64,000 nt of DNA from Burkholderiaceae bacterium (GCA_023954045.1 JAMLIR010000004.1:150105-214104), one strand, 5' to 3'; positions 39,116 through 53,505 are shown, numbered from the stretch's first letter. Program-made: numbers and translations. The notes: a model not told the origin generated them from the sequence alone.

Positions 39116-39950
39116 GGGCCGTCGCGGGGAAGGGCTGGCGCCGCGGCGCTCGCGCCGCATTTACCTGCTGCCGAACGCGTTCACCACGGCCGCCCTGTTC
39201 TGCGGCTTCTACGCGATCGTGCAGGCGATGAACGGGCGCTTCGAGGTCGCGGCGATCGCGATCTTCGTCGCGATGGTGCTCGACAGCCTCGACGGGCGCG
39301 TCGCGCGGATGACCAACACCCAGAGTGCGTTCGGCGAGCAGTACGACAGCCTGTCCGACATGGTGTCGTTCGGGGCGGCGCCGGCGCTGATCATGTACGA
39401 GTGGTCGCTGCGCGGCCTGGGCAAGTGGGGCTGGCTGGCGGCGTTCGTCTACGTGGCCGGTGCGGCGTTGCGGCTCGCCCGCTTCAACACCAACATCGGC
39501 GTGGTCGACAAGCGCTTCTTCCAGGGGTTGCCGAGTCCCGCGGCGGCGGCGCTGGTGGTGGGGCTGGTCTGGATCGTCACCGACCTGCGGCAGACGCGCT
39601 GGATCAGCGCGTCGGGTGCCGACCTGGCGTGGGCGAGTTTCGTGCTGACCGTCTATGCCGGCATCACGATGGTCTCGAACGTCCCCTTCTACAGCTTCAA
39701 GGACGTCAACCTCAAGAAGAGCGTGCCGTTCATCTTCGTCATCGGCATCGTGCTGCTGTTCGTGCTGGTGTCCTCCGATCCGCCGATGGTGCTGTTCTCG
39801 CTGTTCCTGGCCTACGGCGTGTCGGGCTATGTCCTCTGGTTCTGGCGCTGGCGCCGCGGCGGCCCGACGCCATGGAACGAGCCGGCGGATGCCGGCCCGG
39901 GCGACGAGGATCCGGACGACGACGGGCACGAGGCCGGCCCCCGAAATTGA
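39108..39950 (+). CDS. pssA: CDP-diacylglycerol-serine O-phosphatidyltransferase
   Basis: A 280-residue membrane enzyme of the CDP-alcohol phosphatidyltransferase family. The signature DG-x2-AR-x8-G-x3-D-x3-D is complete, running from [10 protein letters not shown] through [28 protein letters not shown] starts the first helix, and about six to seven further helices follow. It makes phosphatidylserine from CDP-diacylglycerol and serine. The coupling with psd is the normal arrangement for the two-step pathway. The acidic C-terminal tail is a short extension. Confidence 0.95.
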   Translation: MNEGRRGEGLAPRRSRRIYLLPNAFTTAALFCGFYAIVQAMNGRFEVAAIAIFVAMVLDSLDGRVARMTNTQSAFGEQYDSLSDMVSFGAAPALIMYEWSLRGLGKWGWLAAFVYVAGAALRLARFNTNIGVVDKRFFQGLPSPAAAALVVGLVWIVTDLRQTRWISASGADLAWASFVLTVYAGITMVSNVPFYSFKDVNLKKSVPFIFVIGIVLLFVLVSSDPPMVLFSLFLAYGVSGYVLWFWRWRRGGPTPWNEPADAGPGDEDPDDDGHEAGPRN

Positions 39951-39976
39951 CCGCGGTTCCGCGTCCCTCGTAAAAT
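39947..39976 (+). promoter_or_regulatory. Putative sigma-70 promoter of tpiA
   Basis: TTGACC (39947-39952) and TAAAAT (39971-39976) are 18 bases apart, overlapping the pssA stop. It is about 31 bases upstream of the tpiA start and probably drives tpiA-secG and perhaps tRNA-Leu. Confidence 0.5.
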
Positions 39977-40006
39977 CACGGGTTTACCCGATTCCGGCTC
40001 ACCTCG

Positions 40007-40789
40007 ATGAAGGTCCGAAAGCCGCTCGTCGCCGGCAACTGGAAGATGAACGGCGACATCGTCTCGAACGAGCACCTGTTCACCGCGCTGCGCGCCGCGC
40101 TCGAGCGCGCGTCGCTGTCGCAGGTCGAGGTCGTCGTGTGCCCGCCGTACCCGTACCTCGGGCAGGCGGCCGCCTGGCTCGGCGACACCGGCATTGCCTG
40201 GGGCGCCCAGGACGTCTCGGCGCTGCCCAACGGCGCCTACACCGGCGACGTGTCGGCCGCGATGCTGGTCGACCTCGGTTGCCAGTGGTCGATCGCCGGG
40301 CACTCCGAGCGCCGCCAGCTCGCCGGCGAGACCGACGACCAGGTCGCGGCGAAGGTGTCGATGTGCATCGCGCACGGCCTGGGCGTCATCGCGTGCATCG
40401 GCGAGACGCTGCAGGAGCGCGAGGCGGGCGAGACCGAGGCGGTGCTCGGGCGGCAGGTCGACGCGATCGCGCGCGCGCTGACCGGCTCGCCGAATCCGTT
40501 GCCGGCGCAGCGTGTGGTGCTGGCCTATGAACCGGTCTGGGCGATCGGCACCGGGCGCACCGCGTCGCCCGAGATCGCGCAGGCGGCGCACCGCTTCGTG
40601 CGCGAGCGGCTCGCGCAGCGCGGCTACGGGCATGCCGACGCGACGCGGATCCTGTATGGGGGCAGCGTCAAGCCGGGCAACGCGGTGAGCCTGTTCGCGA
40701 TGCCCGACGTCGACGGCGGCCTGATCGGCGGCGCCTCGCTGGTCGCCGACGACTTCCTGGACATCTGCCGCGGGGCGGCAGTGGCGTGA
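40007..40789 (+). CDS. tpiA: Triosephosphate isomerase
   Basis: A 260-residue glycolytic TIM barrel interconverting dihydroxyacetone phosphate and glyceraldehyde 3-phosphate. Catalytic residues are visible: K13 in AGNWKMNG, the histidine in WSIAGHSERRQL, and the glutamate in LAYEPVWAIGTGRTAS. The phosphate-binding YGGSVKPGNAVSLF is near the end. The start is the ATG at 40007. It is followed by secG, a common pairing in proteobacteria. Confidence 0.97.
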   Translation: MKVRKPLVAGNWKMNGDIVSNEHLFTALRAALERASLSQVEVVVCPPYPYLGQAAAWLGDTGIAWGAQDVSALPNGAYTGDVSAAMLVDLGCQWSIAGHSERRQLAGETDDQVAAKVSMCIAHGLGVIACIGETLQEREAGETEAVLGRQVDAIARALTGSPNPLPAQRVVLAYEPVWAIGTGRTASPEIAQAAHRFVRERLAQRGYGHADATRILYGGSVKPGNAVSLFAMPDVDGGLIGGASLVADDFLDICRGAAVA

Positions 40790-40847
40790 CACGGATCCGG
40801 CGCGGCGAGCCGTGCCGGCCGGACGAACATTTTCCGACGAGGTTTCG

Positions 40848-41312
40848 ATGAGCTGGTTGAACAATCTGCTGATGATCGTCCAGGTGATCACGGCGCTGGG
40901 CGTGATCGTGCTGGTGCTGCTGCAACACGGGAAGGGTGCCGACATGGGCGCGGCCTTCGGGGGTGGCGCCTCGGGCAGCCTGTTCGGGGCCACCGGCTCG
41001 GCCAATTTCCTGAGCCGTACCACCGCGGTCCTGGCGGGACTGTTCTTCGTCGCCACGCTGGCGCTGGCGCTGCTCGGGCATCGCGCGGTCCAGCCGCCGG
41101 CCAGCGTGATGGAGCGCGCGCCGGCTGCACCCGCGCAGGGCGGCGCGTCGAAGGCGCCGTCGGACATTCCGCCGGCCGGCGGCGCGGCCGCGCCCGCACC
41201 CGCGACGGGCGCCGCTGCGCCGGCGGGCTCCGGCGCCGCCGCGCCTGACGCAGGTCAAGCGGCCGGCCAGCCTGCGGGGAAAAACGGCGCTCCGAGCGAC
41301 ATTCCGAAGTAG
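40848..41312 (+). CDS. secG: Protein translocase subunit SecG
   Basis: A 154-residue protein with the two-helix SecG fold. The helix MIVQVITALGVIVLVLLQHG leads into KGADMGAAFGGGASGSLFG and SANFLSRTTAVLAGLFF, which are typical SecG motifs. It assists the SecYEG channel in the inner membrane. The C-terminal half is an Ala/Pro/Gly-rich low-complexity extension, common in Burkholderiales. The start is the ATG at 40848 with GAGG upstream; the longer frame from 40812 is unlikely. Confidence 0.93.
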   Translation: MSWLNNLLMIVQVITALGVIVLVLLQHGKGADMGAAFGGGASGSLFGATGSANFLSRTTAVLAGLFFVATLALALLGHRAVQPPASVMERAPAAPAQGGASKAPSDIPPAGGAAAPAPATGAAAPAGSGAAAPDAGQAAGQPAGKNGAPSDIPK

Positions 41313-41341
41313 AATAGCGGGCTGACGAACTGACGAATCTC

Positions 41342-41426
41342 GCCGACGTGGTGAAATTGGTAGACACGCTATCTTGAGGGGGTAGTGGCGAAAGCTGTGC
41401 GAGTTCGAGTCTCGCCGTCGGCACCA
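41342..41426 (+). tRNA. tRNA-Leu (GAG), CCA encoded
   Basis: The acceptor arms GCCGACG and CGTCGGC pair perfectly, followed by A and CCA. The anticodon arm is CTATC-TTGAGGG-GGTAG with anticodon GAG. A short variable arm and the T-arm (GTTCGAGTC) complete a class II leucine tRNA of 85 nt. It reads CUC and CUU codons. It follows secG and precedes nuoA, the usual Burkholderiales order. Confidence 0.97.
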
Positions 41427-41540
41427 ACACGATGACATCCGCCCGCGCGTGCGAGGCGGGGAAACCGCGGAGACACAGGAGGTTCGGGCGCTGCAGTCCT
41501 GGGCGCGGCGAGCCGCGGAGCGCGGAGAGCTGATGAGGAG

Positions 41541-41575
41541 GTCCGCTCTGGGCGCAAGTCCGGGCGGACTTTTTT
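41541..41575 (+). terminator. Intrinsic terminator before nuoA
   Basis: The arms GTCCGC and GCGGAC bracket a GC-rich loop that can pair further, followed by six T residues. It sits about 115 bases after tRNA-Leu and about 45 before nuoA, and should end secG/tRNA transcription so that nuo has its own promoter. Confidence 0.75.
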
Positions 41576-41620
41576 CTGGCCAAACGGGTCTGTACTAAGA
41601 ACAGTCGGGTACCGAACGAA

Positions 41621-41980
41621 GTGATCCTCGAAAACTACCTGCCCGTCCTGCTGTTCATCCTGGTCGGCGTCGCCGTCGGCGCCGGTCCGCTGCTGATCGG
41701 CAAGCTGCTCGGACCGAGCCGCCCCGACCCCGAAAAGCTCTCCCCCTACGAGTGCGGCTTCGAGGCATTCGAAGACGCGCGAATGAAGTTCGACGTCCGC
41801 TACTACCTCGTCGCGATCCTGTTCATCCTGTTCGACCTCGAGATCGCGTTCCTGTTCCCCTGGGCGGTGTCGCTCGACGCGATCGGCTTCTTCGGTTTCG
41901 TGTCGATGATGATCTTCCTGGCGATCCTGGTCGTCGGGTTCGTGTACGAATGGACGAAGGGCGCGCTCGACTGGGAGTGA
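41621..41980 (+). CDS. nuoA: NADH-quinone oxidoreductase subunit A
   Basis: A 119-residue membrane subunit of complex I. It begins with GTG at 41621. Three helices are visible; the loop [19 protein letters not shown] bears the conserved cysteine near the quinone site, and [20 protein letters not shown] is the second helix. It is the first gene of the nuo operon. The family match is complete over its length. Confidence 0.96.
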   Translation: MILENYLPVLLFILVGVAVGAGPLLIGKLLGPSRPDPEKLSPYECGFEAFEDARMKFDVRYYLVAILFILFDLEIAFLFPWAVSLDAIGFFGFVSMMIFLAILVVGFVYEWTKGALDWE

Positions 41981-42023
41981 TTCCGGTCGCGGCGTCCCCG
42001 GGCGGAGTGTTCGGAGCAGCGCG

Positions 42024-42500
42024 ATGGCCATCGAAGGACTACTGAGCCAGGGTTTCGTCACGACCCAGCTCGACAAGCTTGTGAACTGGTCGCGAACCGG
42101 GTCGATGTGGCCCGTGACCTTCGGACTGGCCTGTTGCGCGGTCGAGATGATGCACGCGAGCGCGTCGCGCTACGACCTCGACCGGATGGGCGTCTTCTAT
42201 CGCCCGAGCCCGCGGCAGTCCGACGTGATGATCGTCGCCGGCACCCTGTGCAACAAGATGGCGCCCGCGCTGCGCAAGGTGTACGACCAGATGGCCGAGC
42301 CGCGCTGGGTGATCTCGATGGGCTCGTGCGCCAACGGCGGCGGCTATTACCACTATTCGTACTCGGTCGTGCGCGGTTGCGACCGCATCGTGCCGGTCGA
42401 CGTCTACGTGCCCGGTTGTCCGCCCACCGCCGAGGCGCTGATCTACGGCGTCCTGCAGCTGCAGAGCAAGATCCGCCGCACCAGCACGATCGCCCGATAG
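42024..42500 (+). CDS. nuoB: NADH-quinone oxidoreductase subunit B (cluster N2)
   Basis: A 158-residue peripheral subunit that holds the terminal [4Fe-4S] cluster N2. The cysteines C37, C38, C102 and C132 are present ([43 protein letters not shown]). It hands electrons to quinone. It starts 44 bases after nuoA. Confidence 0.97.
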   Translation: MAIEGLLSQGFVTTQLDKLVNWSRTGSMWPVTFGLACCAVEMMHASASRYDLDRMGVFYRPSPRQSDVMIVAGTLCNKMAPALRKVYDQMAEPRWVISMGSCANGGGYYHYSYSVVRGCDRIVPVDVYVPGCPPTAEALIYGVLQLQSKIRRTSTIAR

Positions 42501-42559
42501 AGCCCGAACGCCGACGACCGCGTCGCGCCGAACGCACCGACACGCGCCCCGACACCCAC

Positions 42560-43204
42560 ATGCCCCCGTCCCCGACTCCGCCGGCCACACGGCTCGAAAC
42601 CCTGGAGGCCGCGCTGCGCGCCTCGCTCGGCGATGCGATCCGCTCGCTCGTCGTGCGCCTCGGCGAGATCACGATCGTCGTCGACGCCGAAGCGCAGGTG
42701 GCGGTCGCGACGCGCCTGCGCGACGATCCGGCGCTGCGCTTCGACACGCTGATCGATCTCTGCGGCGTCGACTACCGCGACTACGGCGGAAGCTGGAGCG
42801 GCCCGCGCTTCGCCGTCGTGATGCACCTGTTGTCGGTCGCGCACAACTGGCGCGTGCGCGTGCGCAGCTTCTGCGCCGACGACGAGATGCCGATCGTCGA
42901 CTCGGTCACCGGCGTGTGGCCGGCGGCGGGCTGGTTCGAGCGCGAGGCCTTCGACCTGTTCGGGATCGTGTTCGAGGGCCATGCCGACCTGCGCCGGATC
43001 CTGACCGACTACGGCTTCATCGGTCATCCGTTCCGCAAGGACTTCCCCGTCTCGGGTCACGTCGAGATGCGATACGACCCGGAGCAGAAGCGCGTGATCT
43101 ACCAGCCGGTGACGATCGAGCCGCGCGAGATCGTTCCTCGGGTGATTCGCGACGAGCGGTACGGGGCAGAGCGGCCGGACGTGGGGCTCGGGGGGCAGAA
43201 GTAG
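42560..43204 (+). CDS. nuoC: NADH-quinone oxidoreductase subunit C
   Basis: A 214-residue peripheral subunit (30-kDa type). [33 protein letters not shown] and [18 protein letters not shown] are the conserved C-terminal signature. The start at the ATG at 42560 gives a short non-conserved N-terminus; other starts upstream would overlap nothing useful. NuoC and NuoD are separate here, not fused. After the stop comes a duplicated copy of the nuoD start, described under repeats. Confidence 0.95.
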   Translation: MPPSPTPPATRLETLEAALRASLGDAIRSLVVRLGEITIVVDAEAQVAVATRLRDDPALRFDTLIDLCGVDYRDYGGSWSGPRFAVVMHLLSVAHNWRVRVRSFCADDEMPIVDSVTGVWPAAGWFEREAFDLFGIVFEGHADLRRILTDYGFIGHPFRKDFPVSGHVEMRYDPEQKRVIYQPVTIEPREIVPRVIRDERYGAERPDVGLGGQK

Positions 43205-43209
43205 GGGCG

Positions 43210-43375
43210 CGCGCGAATGGCTGACATCAAGAACTACACGCTCAACTTTGGCTTCGGCCGGCCGGCTGCGCCGGCCTTGACCTGCGCTTCGCGCAGGTCA
43301 GCCTTCGCCGAAATTCAGCGCGGTTGGCTGACTGCGGCGGGATGCGCGAATGGCTGACATCAAGAACTACACGCT
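43210..43375 (+). repeat. 32-bp direct repeat of the nuoD start flanking a palindromic insert
   Basis: The 32 bp 43210-43241 and 43344-43375 are identical and include the nuoD ATG and its first nine codons. Between them lie about 100 bp with nested inverted repeats, including GCCGGC-TGC-GCCGGC and GACCTGCGC-TTC-GCGCAGGTC; the outer parts are also roughly complementary. The first copy starts a frame (43216-43377) that diverges after codon 11, so it makes no NuoD. The genuine start is the second copy. Confidence 0.9.
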
Positions 43376-44603
43376 GAATTTTGGTCCCCAGCACCCGGCG
43401 GCGCACGGGGTGCTGCGGCTGGTTCTCGAGCTCGACGGCGAGGTCGTCGAGCGTGCCGACCCGCACATCGGGCTGCTGCACCGGGCGACCGAGAAGCTCG
43501 CCGAGACGCGCACGTTCCTGCAGAGCGTGCCTTACATGGACCGCCTCGACTACGTGTCGATGATGTGCAACGAGCACGCGTACGTGATGGCGATCGAGAA
43601 GCTGCTCGGCATCGAGCCGCCGCTGCGCGCGCAATACATCCGCGTGATGTTCGACGAGATCACGCGCATCCTGAACCACCTGCTGTGGATCGGCGCGCAC
43701 GGCCTCGACGTCGGCGCGATGGCGGTTTTCCTGTACGCGTTCCGCGAGCGCGAGGACCTGATGGACGTCTACGAGGCGGTGTCGGGCGCGCGGATGCACG
43801 CGGCCTATTACCGCCCCGGCGGGGTCTATCGCGACCTGCCCGACGCGATGCCGAAGTACCGCGCGTCGAAGGTACGCAACGCGCAGGCGATCGACGAGCT
43901 GAACCGCGACCGCCAGGGCTCGGTGCTCGACTTCATCGAGGCGTTCACCAACCGCTTTCCCGGCTACGTCGACGAGTACGAGACGCTGCTGACCGACAAC
44001 CGCATCTGGAAGCAGCGGCTGGTCGGCGTCGGCGTGGTCGACCCCGAGCGCGCCAAGGCGCTCGGGTTCACCGGCCCGATGCTGCGCGGCTCGGGCGTCG
44101 AGTGGGACCTGCGCAAGACGCAGCCCTACGAGGTCTACGACCTGCTCGATTTCGACATCCCGGTCGGGCGCAACGGCGACTGCTACGACCGCTACCTGGT
44201 TCGCGTCGAGGAGATGCGCCAGAGCAACCGGATCATCCGCCAGTGCGTCGAATGGCTGCGCAACAACCCGGGGCCGGTCATCGTCGACAACTACAAGGTG
44301 GCGCCGCCTTCGCGCGTCGACATGAAGTCGAACATGGAAGAGCTGATCCACCACTTCAAGCTGTTCACCGAGGGGATGCACGTCCCCGAGGGCGAGGCCT
44401 ACGCGGCGGTCGAGCACCCGAAGGGGGAGTTCGGCATCTACCTGGTGGCCGACGGCGCGAACAAGCCGTACCGGCTGAAGATCCGCGCGCCGGGCTTCGC
44501 GCACCTGCAGGCGATGGACGAGCTGGCGCGCGGCCACATGCTGGCCGACGTGACGACGCTGATGGGCACGCTCGACATCGTGTTCGGCGAGATCGACCGC
44601 TGA
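43350..44603 (+). CDS. nuoD: NADH-quinone oxidoreductase subunit D
   Basis: A 417-residue 49-kDa-type subunit lining the quinone cavity with Nuo[21 protein letters not shown], the histidine-bearing start, [20 protein letters not shown] and the C-terminal [20 protein letters not shown] and IVFGEIDR are as expected. The start is the second copy of a duplicated sequence; the first copy 134 bases upstream is out of frame. Ribosomes could load at both copies, which might affect expression. Confidence 0.95.
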   Translation: MADIKNYTLNFGPQHPAAHGVLRLVLELDGEVVERADPHIGLLHRATEKLAETRTFLQSVPYMDRLDYVSMMCNEHAYVMAIEKLLGIEPPLRAQYIRVMFDEITRILNHLLWIGAHGLDVGAMAVFLYAFREREDLMDVYEAVSGARMHAAYYRPGGVYRDLPDAMPKYRASKVRNAQAIDELNRDRQGSVLDFIEAFTNRFPGYVDEYETLLTDNRIWKQRLVGVGVVDPERAKALGFTGPMLRGSGVEWDLRKTQPYEVYDLLDFDIPVGRNGDCYDRYLVRVEEMRQSNRIIRQCVEWLRNNPGPVIVDNYKVAPPSRVDMKSNMEELIHHFKLFTEGMHVPEGEAYAAVEHPKGEFGIYLVADGANKPYRLKIRAPGFAHLQAMDELARGHMLADVTTLMGTLDIVFGEIDR

Positions 44604-44640
44604 GACCCCACGCACCGGACTCCCTGGATTGCACGAACCC

Positions 44641-45146
44641 ATGAGCGCCGTACCCCAGACCCAGCGACTGCTCAGCGACGCGGCCTACGCGCGCATCGAC
44701 CGCGAGATCGCGAAATATCCCCCCGAGCAGCGGCAGTCGGCGGTGATGTCGGCGCTCGCGATCGCCCAGGACGAGACCGGCTGGGTTTCACAGCAGGTTA
44801 CCGAGGAGATCGCGGCCTACCTCGGCATGCCGCCGATCGCGGTGCACGAGGTCGCGACCTTCTACAACATGTATCGCACGCAGCCGGGGGGCAAGTTCCA
44901 CCTCGCAGTCTGCACCTGCCTGCCGTGCGCGCTGCGCGACGGCGAGAAGGCGGCCGAGCACCTGAAGCGCAAGCTCGGCATCGGCTTCGGCGAGACCACC
45001 GCCGACGGGCTGTTCACGCTGCGCGAGAGCGAGTGCCTGGGCTCCTGCGGCGACGCTCCGGTGCTGCTGGTGAACAACAAGCGGATGTGCAGCTTCATGG
45101 ACAACCAGAAGCTCGACGCCCTGATCGACGAGCTGCGGAACTCGAA

Positions 45147-45150
<4 letters not shown>
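44641..45150 (+). CDS. nuoE: NADH-quinone oxidoreductase subunit E
   Basis: A 169-residue subunit with a thioredoxin-like [2Fe-2S] domain. The cluster ligands are C91 and C96 (CTCLPC) and C132 and C136 ([10 protein letters not shown]). [20 protein letters not shown] is the usual lead-in. It forms the NADH-dehydrogenase module with NuoF and NuoG. The chosen ATG at 44641 is preferred over an upstream TTG. The stop overlaps the start of nuoF. Confidence 0.96.
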
Positions 45151-46487
<1,337 letters not shown>

Positions 46488-46526
46488 GCGCCGGCGCCCC
46501 CGAAACGAACGACTGACGGATACGAG

Positions 46527-48914
46527 ATGGTCAAGCTGGAGATCGACGGCAGGGAAGTCGAGGTACCCGAAGGCAGCATGCTGATGCACGCGGCGGACAA
46601 GCTCGACATCTACGTGCCGCACTTCTGCTACCACAAGAAACTCTCGATCGCCGCGAACTGCCGGATGTGCCTGGTCGAGGTCGAGAAGGCGCCCAAGCCG
46701 CTGCCGGCATGCGCGACGCCGGTCGCCAACGGCATGAAGGTACGCACGCACTCGGACGTGGCGGTGCGCGCCCAGAAGGGCGTGATGGAGTTCCTGCTGA
46801 TCAACCATCCGCTCGACTGCCCGGTCTGCGACCAGGGCGGCGAGTGCCAGCTGCAGGACCTCTCCGTCGGCTACGGCTATTCCGCCTCGCGCTTCGTCGA
46901 GCCCAAGCGGGTGGTGTTCCGCAAGTCGGTGGGCCCGCTGATCTCGGCCGACGAGATGACGCGCTGCATCCACTGCACGCGCTGCGTTCGCTTCGGCCAG
47001 GAGATCGGCGGGATCATGGAGCTCGGCATGGCCAACCGTGGCGAGCACTCGGAGATCATGAGCTTCGTCGGGCGCTCGGTCGATTCCGAGCTCTCGGGCA
47101 ACATGATCGACGTCTGCCCGGTGGGCGCGCTCACCAGCCGGCCTTTCCGCTTCAGCGCGCGCACCTGGGAACTGGCGCGGCGCAAGTCGATTTCGGCGCA
47201 CGACTCGCTGGGGTCGAACCTGGTCGTGCAGGTCAAGGGCGACCGCGTGATGCGCGTCGTGCCGCTCGAGAACGAGGCGGTCAACGAGTGCTGGCTCTCG
47301 GACCGCGACCGCTGGGCCTACGAGGGCCTGAACAGCGACGAGCGCCTGCTCGCGCCGATGGTGCGGCAGGACGGCCAGTGGCGCGAGGTCGACTGGAAGA
47401 CCGCGCTCGACTACGCGGCCCACGCGATCCGCACGGTACGCGCCGAGCACGGCGCGCAGGCGCTGGGCGCGCTGGGCTCGGGCCAGAGCACGGTCGAGGA
47501 ACTGCACCTGCTCGGGCGCCTGGTGCGCGGCCTCGACAGCGACAACGTCGACTTCCGGCTGCGCCAGCTCGACTTCTCCGCCGAGGGCGCGCGCGCCGGC
47601 GTCCCGTGGCTCGGGATGCCCATCGAAGAGGCGGGTGCGCTCGACCGCCTGCTGCTGGTGGGCTCGTTCCTGCGCAAGGACCACCCGCTGTTCGCGGCGC
47701 GCATCCGCCAGGCCGTCAAGCGCGGCGCGAAGGTGTCGATCGTCCACGCGGCCGACGACGACCTGCTGATGCCGCTGGCCGGCAAGGCGATCGTCGCGCC
47801 GTCGCAGTGGCCGGGCGTGCTCGCCGAGGTGCTCGTCGCCGCGCTGCAGGTGCAGGGCAGGCCGGTGCCGGCCGGTCTCGCGGCGGCGGTCGCCATCGAC
47901 CTGGCCGCGCTGGTCCCGGGCGAGGCCGCTCGCGCGATCGCTGCCAGCCTGTCGTCGGGCGAGCGCGGCGCGGTGCTGCTGGGCAATGCCGCAATCCAGC
48001 ACCCCGACTACGCGCGGATCGCCCGGCTCGCGCAGGCGATCGCCGCGGCCACCGGAGCGCGCTTCGGGCAGATCGGCGACGCCGCGAACTCGGTCGGCGG
48101 CTACCTCGCCCGCGCGGTGCCCTCCGCAGGCGGGCTCGACGCCCGCGCGATGGTCGAGCAGCCGCGCAGCCTGTACCTGCTGATGAACAACGAGCCGACC
48201 CTCGATCACGCGATGCCGGCGGTGGCGCGGGCCGCGCTGTCGAAGGCCGAGTCGGTGATCGCGCTGACCGCCTACCGCTCGGCCGAGCTGCTCGACTACG
48301 CCGACTGCCTGCTGCCGATCGCGCCGTTCACCGAGACCGCGGGCACGTTCGTCAACTGCGAGGGGCGCGTGCAGTCGTTCAACGGCGTGGTGCGCCCCGC
48401 CGGCGAGGCGCGCCCGGCGTGGAAGGTGCTGCGCGTGCTGGGCAACCTGCTCGGCCTGGGCGGATTCGAGCACGACAGCGCCGAGGCGGTGCGCGCCGAG
48501 GCGCTGACGGCCGACGTCGTCGGGCACCTGGACAACGCGCTCACCGACGCGGCCCCCGCGGCGGCGGCGCCGGCCGCGGCCTCGGCGGCCGCGACCGCGA
48601 CGCTCGAGCGGCTCGCCGACGTGCCCATCTACGCGAGTGACCCGATCGTGCGGCGCGCCGGGAGCCTGCAGCAGACGCGCGACGCGCGCCCGGCGCGGGC
48701 ACGCGCCAACGGGGCGACGATCGCTCGGCTGGGCCTGGCCGCCGGCGACGCGGTCCGCGTCTCCCAGTCGCTGGGCGGGATCGCCGGCGAGGCGAGGCTC
48801 GAGCTCGAGCGCGACGACGCGCTGGCCGACGGCGTGGTGCGCGTGGCCACGGCGCAGCCGGGCACCGCGGGGCTCGTCTGCGCCTTCGGCGCGATCTCGA
48901 TCGAGAAGGCCTGA
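46527..48914 (+). CDS. nuoG: NADH-quinone oxidoreductase subunit G
   Basis: A 795-residue iron-sulfur subunit. The N-terminal ferredoxin-like domain has [20 protein letters not shown]; next come a His/Cys-type [4Fe-4S] site ([19 protein letters not shown]) and further clusters ([36 protein letters not shown]). The remaining two-thirds is a molybdopterin oxidoreductase-like scaffold without cofactor function. Alanine-rich stretches occur near residues 670-700. It relays electrons from NuoF toward NuoI. Confidence 0.96.
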   Translation: MVKLEIDGREVEVPEGSMLMHAADKLDIYVPHFCYHKKLSIAANCRMCLVEVEKAPKPLPACATPVANGMKVRTHSDVAVRAQKGVMEFLLINHPLDCPVCDQGGECQLQDLSVGYGYSASRFVEPKRVVFRKSVGPLISADEMTRCIHCTRCVRFGQEIGGIMELGMANRGEHSEIMSFVGRSVDSELSGNMIDVCPVGALTSRPFRFSARTWELARRKSISAHDSLGSNLVVQVKGDRVMRVVPLENEAVNECWLSDRDRWAYEGLNSDERLLAPMVRQDGQWREVDWKTALDYAAHAIRTVRAEHGAQALGALGSGQSTVEELHLLGRLVRGLDSDNVDFRLRQLDFSAEGARAGVPWLGMPIEEAGALDRLLLVGSFLRKDHPLFAARIRQAVKRGAKVSIVHAADDDLLMPLAGKAIVAPSQWPGVLAEVLVAALQVQGRPVPAGLAAAVAIDLAALVPGEAARAIAASLSSGERGAVLLGNAAIQHPDYARIARLAQAIAAATGARFGQIGDAANSVGGYLARAVPSAGGLDARAMVEQPRSLYLLMNNEPTLDHAMPAVARAALSKAESVIALTAYRSAELLDYADCLLPIAPFTETAGTFVNCEGRVQSFNGVVRPAGEARPAWKVLRVLGNLLGLGGFEHDSAEAVRAEALTADVVGHLDNALTDAAPAAAAPAAASAAATATLERLADVPIYASDPIVRRAGSLQQTRDARPARARANGATIARLGLAAGDAVRVSQSLGGIAGEARLELERDDALADGVVRVATAQPGTAGLVCAFGAISIEKA

Positions 48915-48919
48915 CCGCC

Positions 48920-49993
48920 ATGGGGAACGTGCTGAACGCGGTGACGAGCTGGGGCGAGGGCACGATGGGCGCCGCCTGGCCGGTCGTCTGGAACCTGGCG
49001 AAGATCGTCGGGCTGCTGCTGCCGTTGCTGGCCTGCGTCGCATACCTCACGCTGTGGGAACGCAAGATGATCGGCTACATGCACCTGCGCATCGGGCCGA
49101 ACCGCGTCGGGCCGAAGGGGCTGCTGCAGCCGATCGCCGACGCGCTCAAGCTGATGTTCAAGGAGGTCATCGTTCCTTCGCAGGCGAGCAAGGGGCTCTA
49201 CCTGCTCGGGCCCGTGATGACGATCATGCCGGCGATGGCCGCGTGGGCCGTGATCCCGTTCGGCCCCGAACTCGCGCTGGCGAACGTGAACGCCGGCCTG
49301 CTGCTGCTGCTGGCGATCACCTCGATCGAGGTCTACGGGATCATCATCGCCGGCTGGGCGTCGAACTCGAAGTACGCGTTCCTCGGCGCGATGCGTGCCT
49401 CGGCGCAGATGGTTTCGTACGAGCTCGCGATCGGCTTCGCGATGGTCGTGGTGCTGATGGTCTCGGGCAGCCTGAACATGACCGACATCGTGCTGGGCCA
49501 GGGCCGCGGCTGGTTCGCGTCGCGCGGCCTGACCTTCCTGTCGTGGAACTGGCTGCCGCTGCTGCCGATCTTCGTCGTCTACGTGATCTCGGCGGTGGCC
49601 GAGACGAACCGGCATCCGTTCGACGTCGTCGAGGGCGAGTCCGAGATCGTCGCGGGCCACATGACCGAGTACTCGGGGATGGGCTTCGCGGTGTTCTTCC
49701 TGGCCGAATACGCGAACATGATCCTGCTGTCGGCGGTGGCTTCGATCATGTTCCTCGGCGGGTGGTATCCGCCGCTGGACTCGGCGGTGTTCAACTGGAT
49801 TCCGGGGTGGATCTGGCTCGGCATCAAGACCTTCTGCGTCGTGTCCCTGTTCATCTGGTTCCGCGCGTCGTTCCCGCGCTACCGCTACGACCAGATCATG
49901 CGGCTGGGCTGGAAGATCTTCATTCCGGTGACGCTGGTCTGGCTGGTGGTCGTGGCGATCTGGATTCAGACGCCGTGGAACATCTGGAAGTGA
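48920..49993 (+). CDS. nuoH: NADH-quinone oxidoreductase subunit H
   Basis: A 357-residue membrane subunit with about eight helices. It links the arm to the membrane at the quinone entry. [40 protein letters not shown] and [20 protein letters not shown] are standard. It starts five bases after nuoG. Confidence 0.97.
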   Translation: MGNVLNAVTSWGEGTMGAAWPVVWNLAKIVGLLLPLLACVAYLTLWERKMIGYMHLRIGPNRVGPKGLLQPIADALKLMFKEVIVPSQASKGLYLLGPVMTIMPAMAAWAVIPFGPELALANVNAGLLLLLAITSIEVYGIIIAGWASNSKYAFLGAMRASAQMVSYELAIGFAMVVVLMVSGSLNMTDIVLGQGRGWFASRGLTFLSWNWLPLLPIFVVYVISAVAETNRHPFDVVEGESEIVAGHMTEYSGMGFAVFFLAEYANMILLSAVASIMFLGGWYPPLDSAVFNWIPGWIWLGIKTFCVVSLFIWFRASFPRYRYDQIMRLGWKIFIPVTLVWLVVVAIWIQTPWNIWK

Positions 49994-50025
49994 CGCGGGC
50001 GGGCGCGCGTCGAGAGGTGGCGAAC

Positions 50026-50514
50026 ATGGAAGCGGTCAGGGATTTCTTCTCCAGTTTCATGCTGCGCGAGATGCTGAAGGGCCTCAAGCTCACCGGCAAG
50101 TACTTCTTCGCGCGCAAGATCACGATCCAGTATCCGGAGGAGAAGACGCCGATGTCGCCGCGCTTCCGCGGCCTGCACGCGCTGCGCCGCTACCCGAACG
50201 GGGAAGAGCGCTGCATCGCGTGCAAGCTGTGCGAGGCAGTCTGCCCGGCGATGGCGATCACGATCGAATCGGAGCGCCGCGAGGACAACACGCGGCGCAC
50301 CACCCGCTACGACATCGACCTGACCAAGTGCATCTTCTGCGGCTTCTGCGAGGAGAGCTGCCCGGTCGACTCGATCGTCGAGACCGACATCCACGAGTAC
50401 CACGGCGAGAAGCGCGGCGACCTGTACTTCACCAAGGAGATGCTGCTGGCGGTCGGCGACCGCTACGAGGCCTCGATCGCCGCCAACCGCGAGGCCGACG
50501 CCCGCTACCGCTGA
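50026..50514 (+). CDS. nuoI: NADH-quinone oxidoreductase subunit I (clusters N6a/N6b)
   Basis: A 162-residue ferredoxin-type subunit. Two [4Fe-4S] motifs are complete: [18 protein letters not shown] and [38 protein letters not shown] precedes them. It carries electrons to NuoB. The ATG at 50026 follows GAGAGGTGG. Confidence 0.97.
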   Translation: MEAVRDFFSSFMLREMLKGLKLTGKYFFARKITIQYPEEKTPMSPRFRGLHALRRYPNGEERCIACKLCEAVCPAMAITIESERREDNTRRTTRYDIDLTKCIFCGFCEESCPVDSIVETDIHEYHGEKRGDLYFTKEMLLAVGDRYEASIAANREADARYR

Positions 50515-50530
50515 TCCCGAGACGACACAC

Positions 50531-51142
50531 ATGGATCCCCGGACCGTCCTCTTCTACGTCTTCGCGGCCGTGACCGTGTTCTCGGCGCTGCGCGTCATCA
50601 CGGCGCGCAACCCGGTTCACTCGGCACTGTTCCTGGTGCTCACGTTCTGCACCGCCGCCTGCATCTGGCTGCTGCTGAAGGCCGAGTTCCTGGCGATCAC
50701 GCTGGTGCTCGTCTACGTCGGGGCGGTGATGGTGCTGTTCCTGTTCGTCGTGATGATGCTCGACATCAACCTCGACCAGGTCCGGCAGGGATTCTGGCGC
50801 AACCTGCCGGTGGCGCTGTTCGTCGGCGTGGTGATCGTGATCGAGCTCGCGATGGTGCTGATGACCAGCTTCCGGGTCCGGCAGACCGACGTCCCGCCGC
50901 TGCCGGCCGACTACAGCAACACGAAGGCGCTCGGCAGGCTGATCTACACCGAGTACGTCTACGCGTTCGAGATCGCCGCGGTGCTGCTGCTGGTGGCGAT
51001 CGTCGCGGCGATCGCGCTCACGCTGCGGCGTCGCAAGGACACGCGCTACAACGACCCGTCGGCGGCGGTACGCACGCGCCGCGACGACCGCGTCCGGCTG
51101 GTGCGGATGCCCGCCCAGCCGCGCGACCGGAGCCAGCCATGA
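50531..51142 (+). CDS. nuoJ: NADH-quinone oxidoreductase subunit J
   Basis: A 203-residue membrane subunit with five helices. [20 protein letters not shown] and [19 protein letters not shown] are conserved in NuoJ. The last 30 residues form a basic cytoplasmic tail. The stop overlaps the nuoK start by four bases. Confidence 0.95.
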   Translation: MDPRTVLFYVFAAVTVFSALRVITARNPVHSALFLVLTFCTAACIWLLLKAEFLAITLVLVYVGAVMVLFLFVVMMLDINLDQVRQGFWRNLPVALFVGVVIVIELAMVLMTSFRVRQTDVPPLPADYSNTKALGRLIYTEYVYAFEIAAVLLLVAIVAAIALTLRRRKDTRYNDPSAAVRTRRDDRVRLVRMPAQPRDRSQP

Positions 51143-51447
51143 GCCTGACGCTCGCCCACTACCTGGTGCTCGGGGCGATCCTGTTCGCGATCAGCGTCGT
51201 CGGGATCTTCCTGAACCGGCGCAACGTGATCATCGTGCTGATGGCGATCGAGTTGATGCTCCTCGCGGTGAACCTGAACTTCATCGCGTTCTCGCACTTC
51301 CTCGGAGACGCGGCCGGCCAGGTGTTCGTCTTCTTCATCCTCACGGTGGCGGCCGCCGAGGCGGCGATCGGCCTGGCGATCCTGGTCGTGCTGTTCCGCA
51401 CGCTCGACTCGATCGACGTCGAGGACCTCGACCGGCTCAAGGGCTGA
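51139..51447 (+). CDS. nuoK: NADH-quinone oxidoreductase subunit K
   Basis: A 102-residue three-helix membrane subunit homologous to Mrp[21 protein letters not shown] bears the conserved glutamate of the proton path, and [17 protein letters not shown] the second. The ATG overlaps the nuoJ stop (ATGA). It forms part of the E-channel. Confidence 0.96.
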   Translation: MSLTLAHYLVLGAILFAISVVGIFLNRRNVIIVLMAIELMLLAVNLNFIAFSHFLGDAAGQVFVFFILTVAAAEAAIGLAILVVLFRTLDSIDVEDLDRLKG

Positions 51448-51455
51448 GCGAAACG

Positions 51456-53480
<2,025 letters not shown>

Positions 53481-53505
53481 AACGCGAAGAAGACGACCCA
53501 AGAAC

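Noticed and set aside
41342-41426. tRNA-Leu as attachment site for the integrase
   Set aside because: The integrase is about 16 kb away, with the intact nuo operon in between, so this tRNA is not the target of the element.
43216-43377. First copy of the nuoD start as a real small gene
   Set aside because: After 11 codons it leaves the NuoD sequence and ends as an unrelated 53-residue frame in palindromic DNA.
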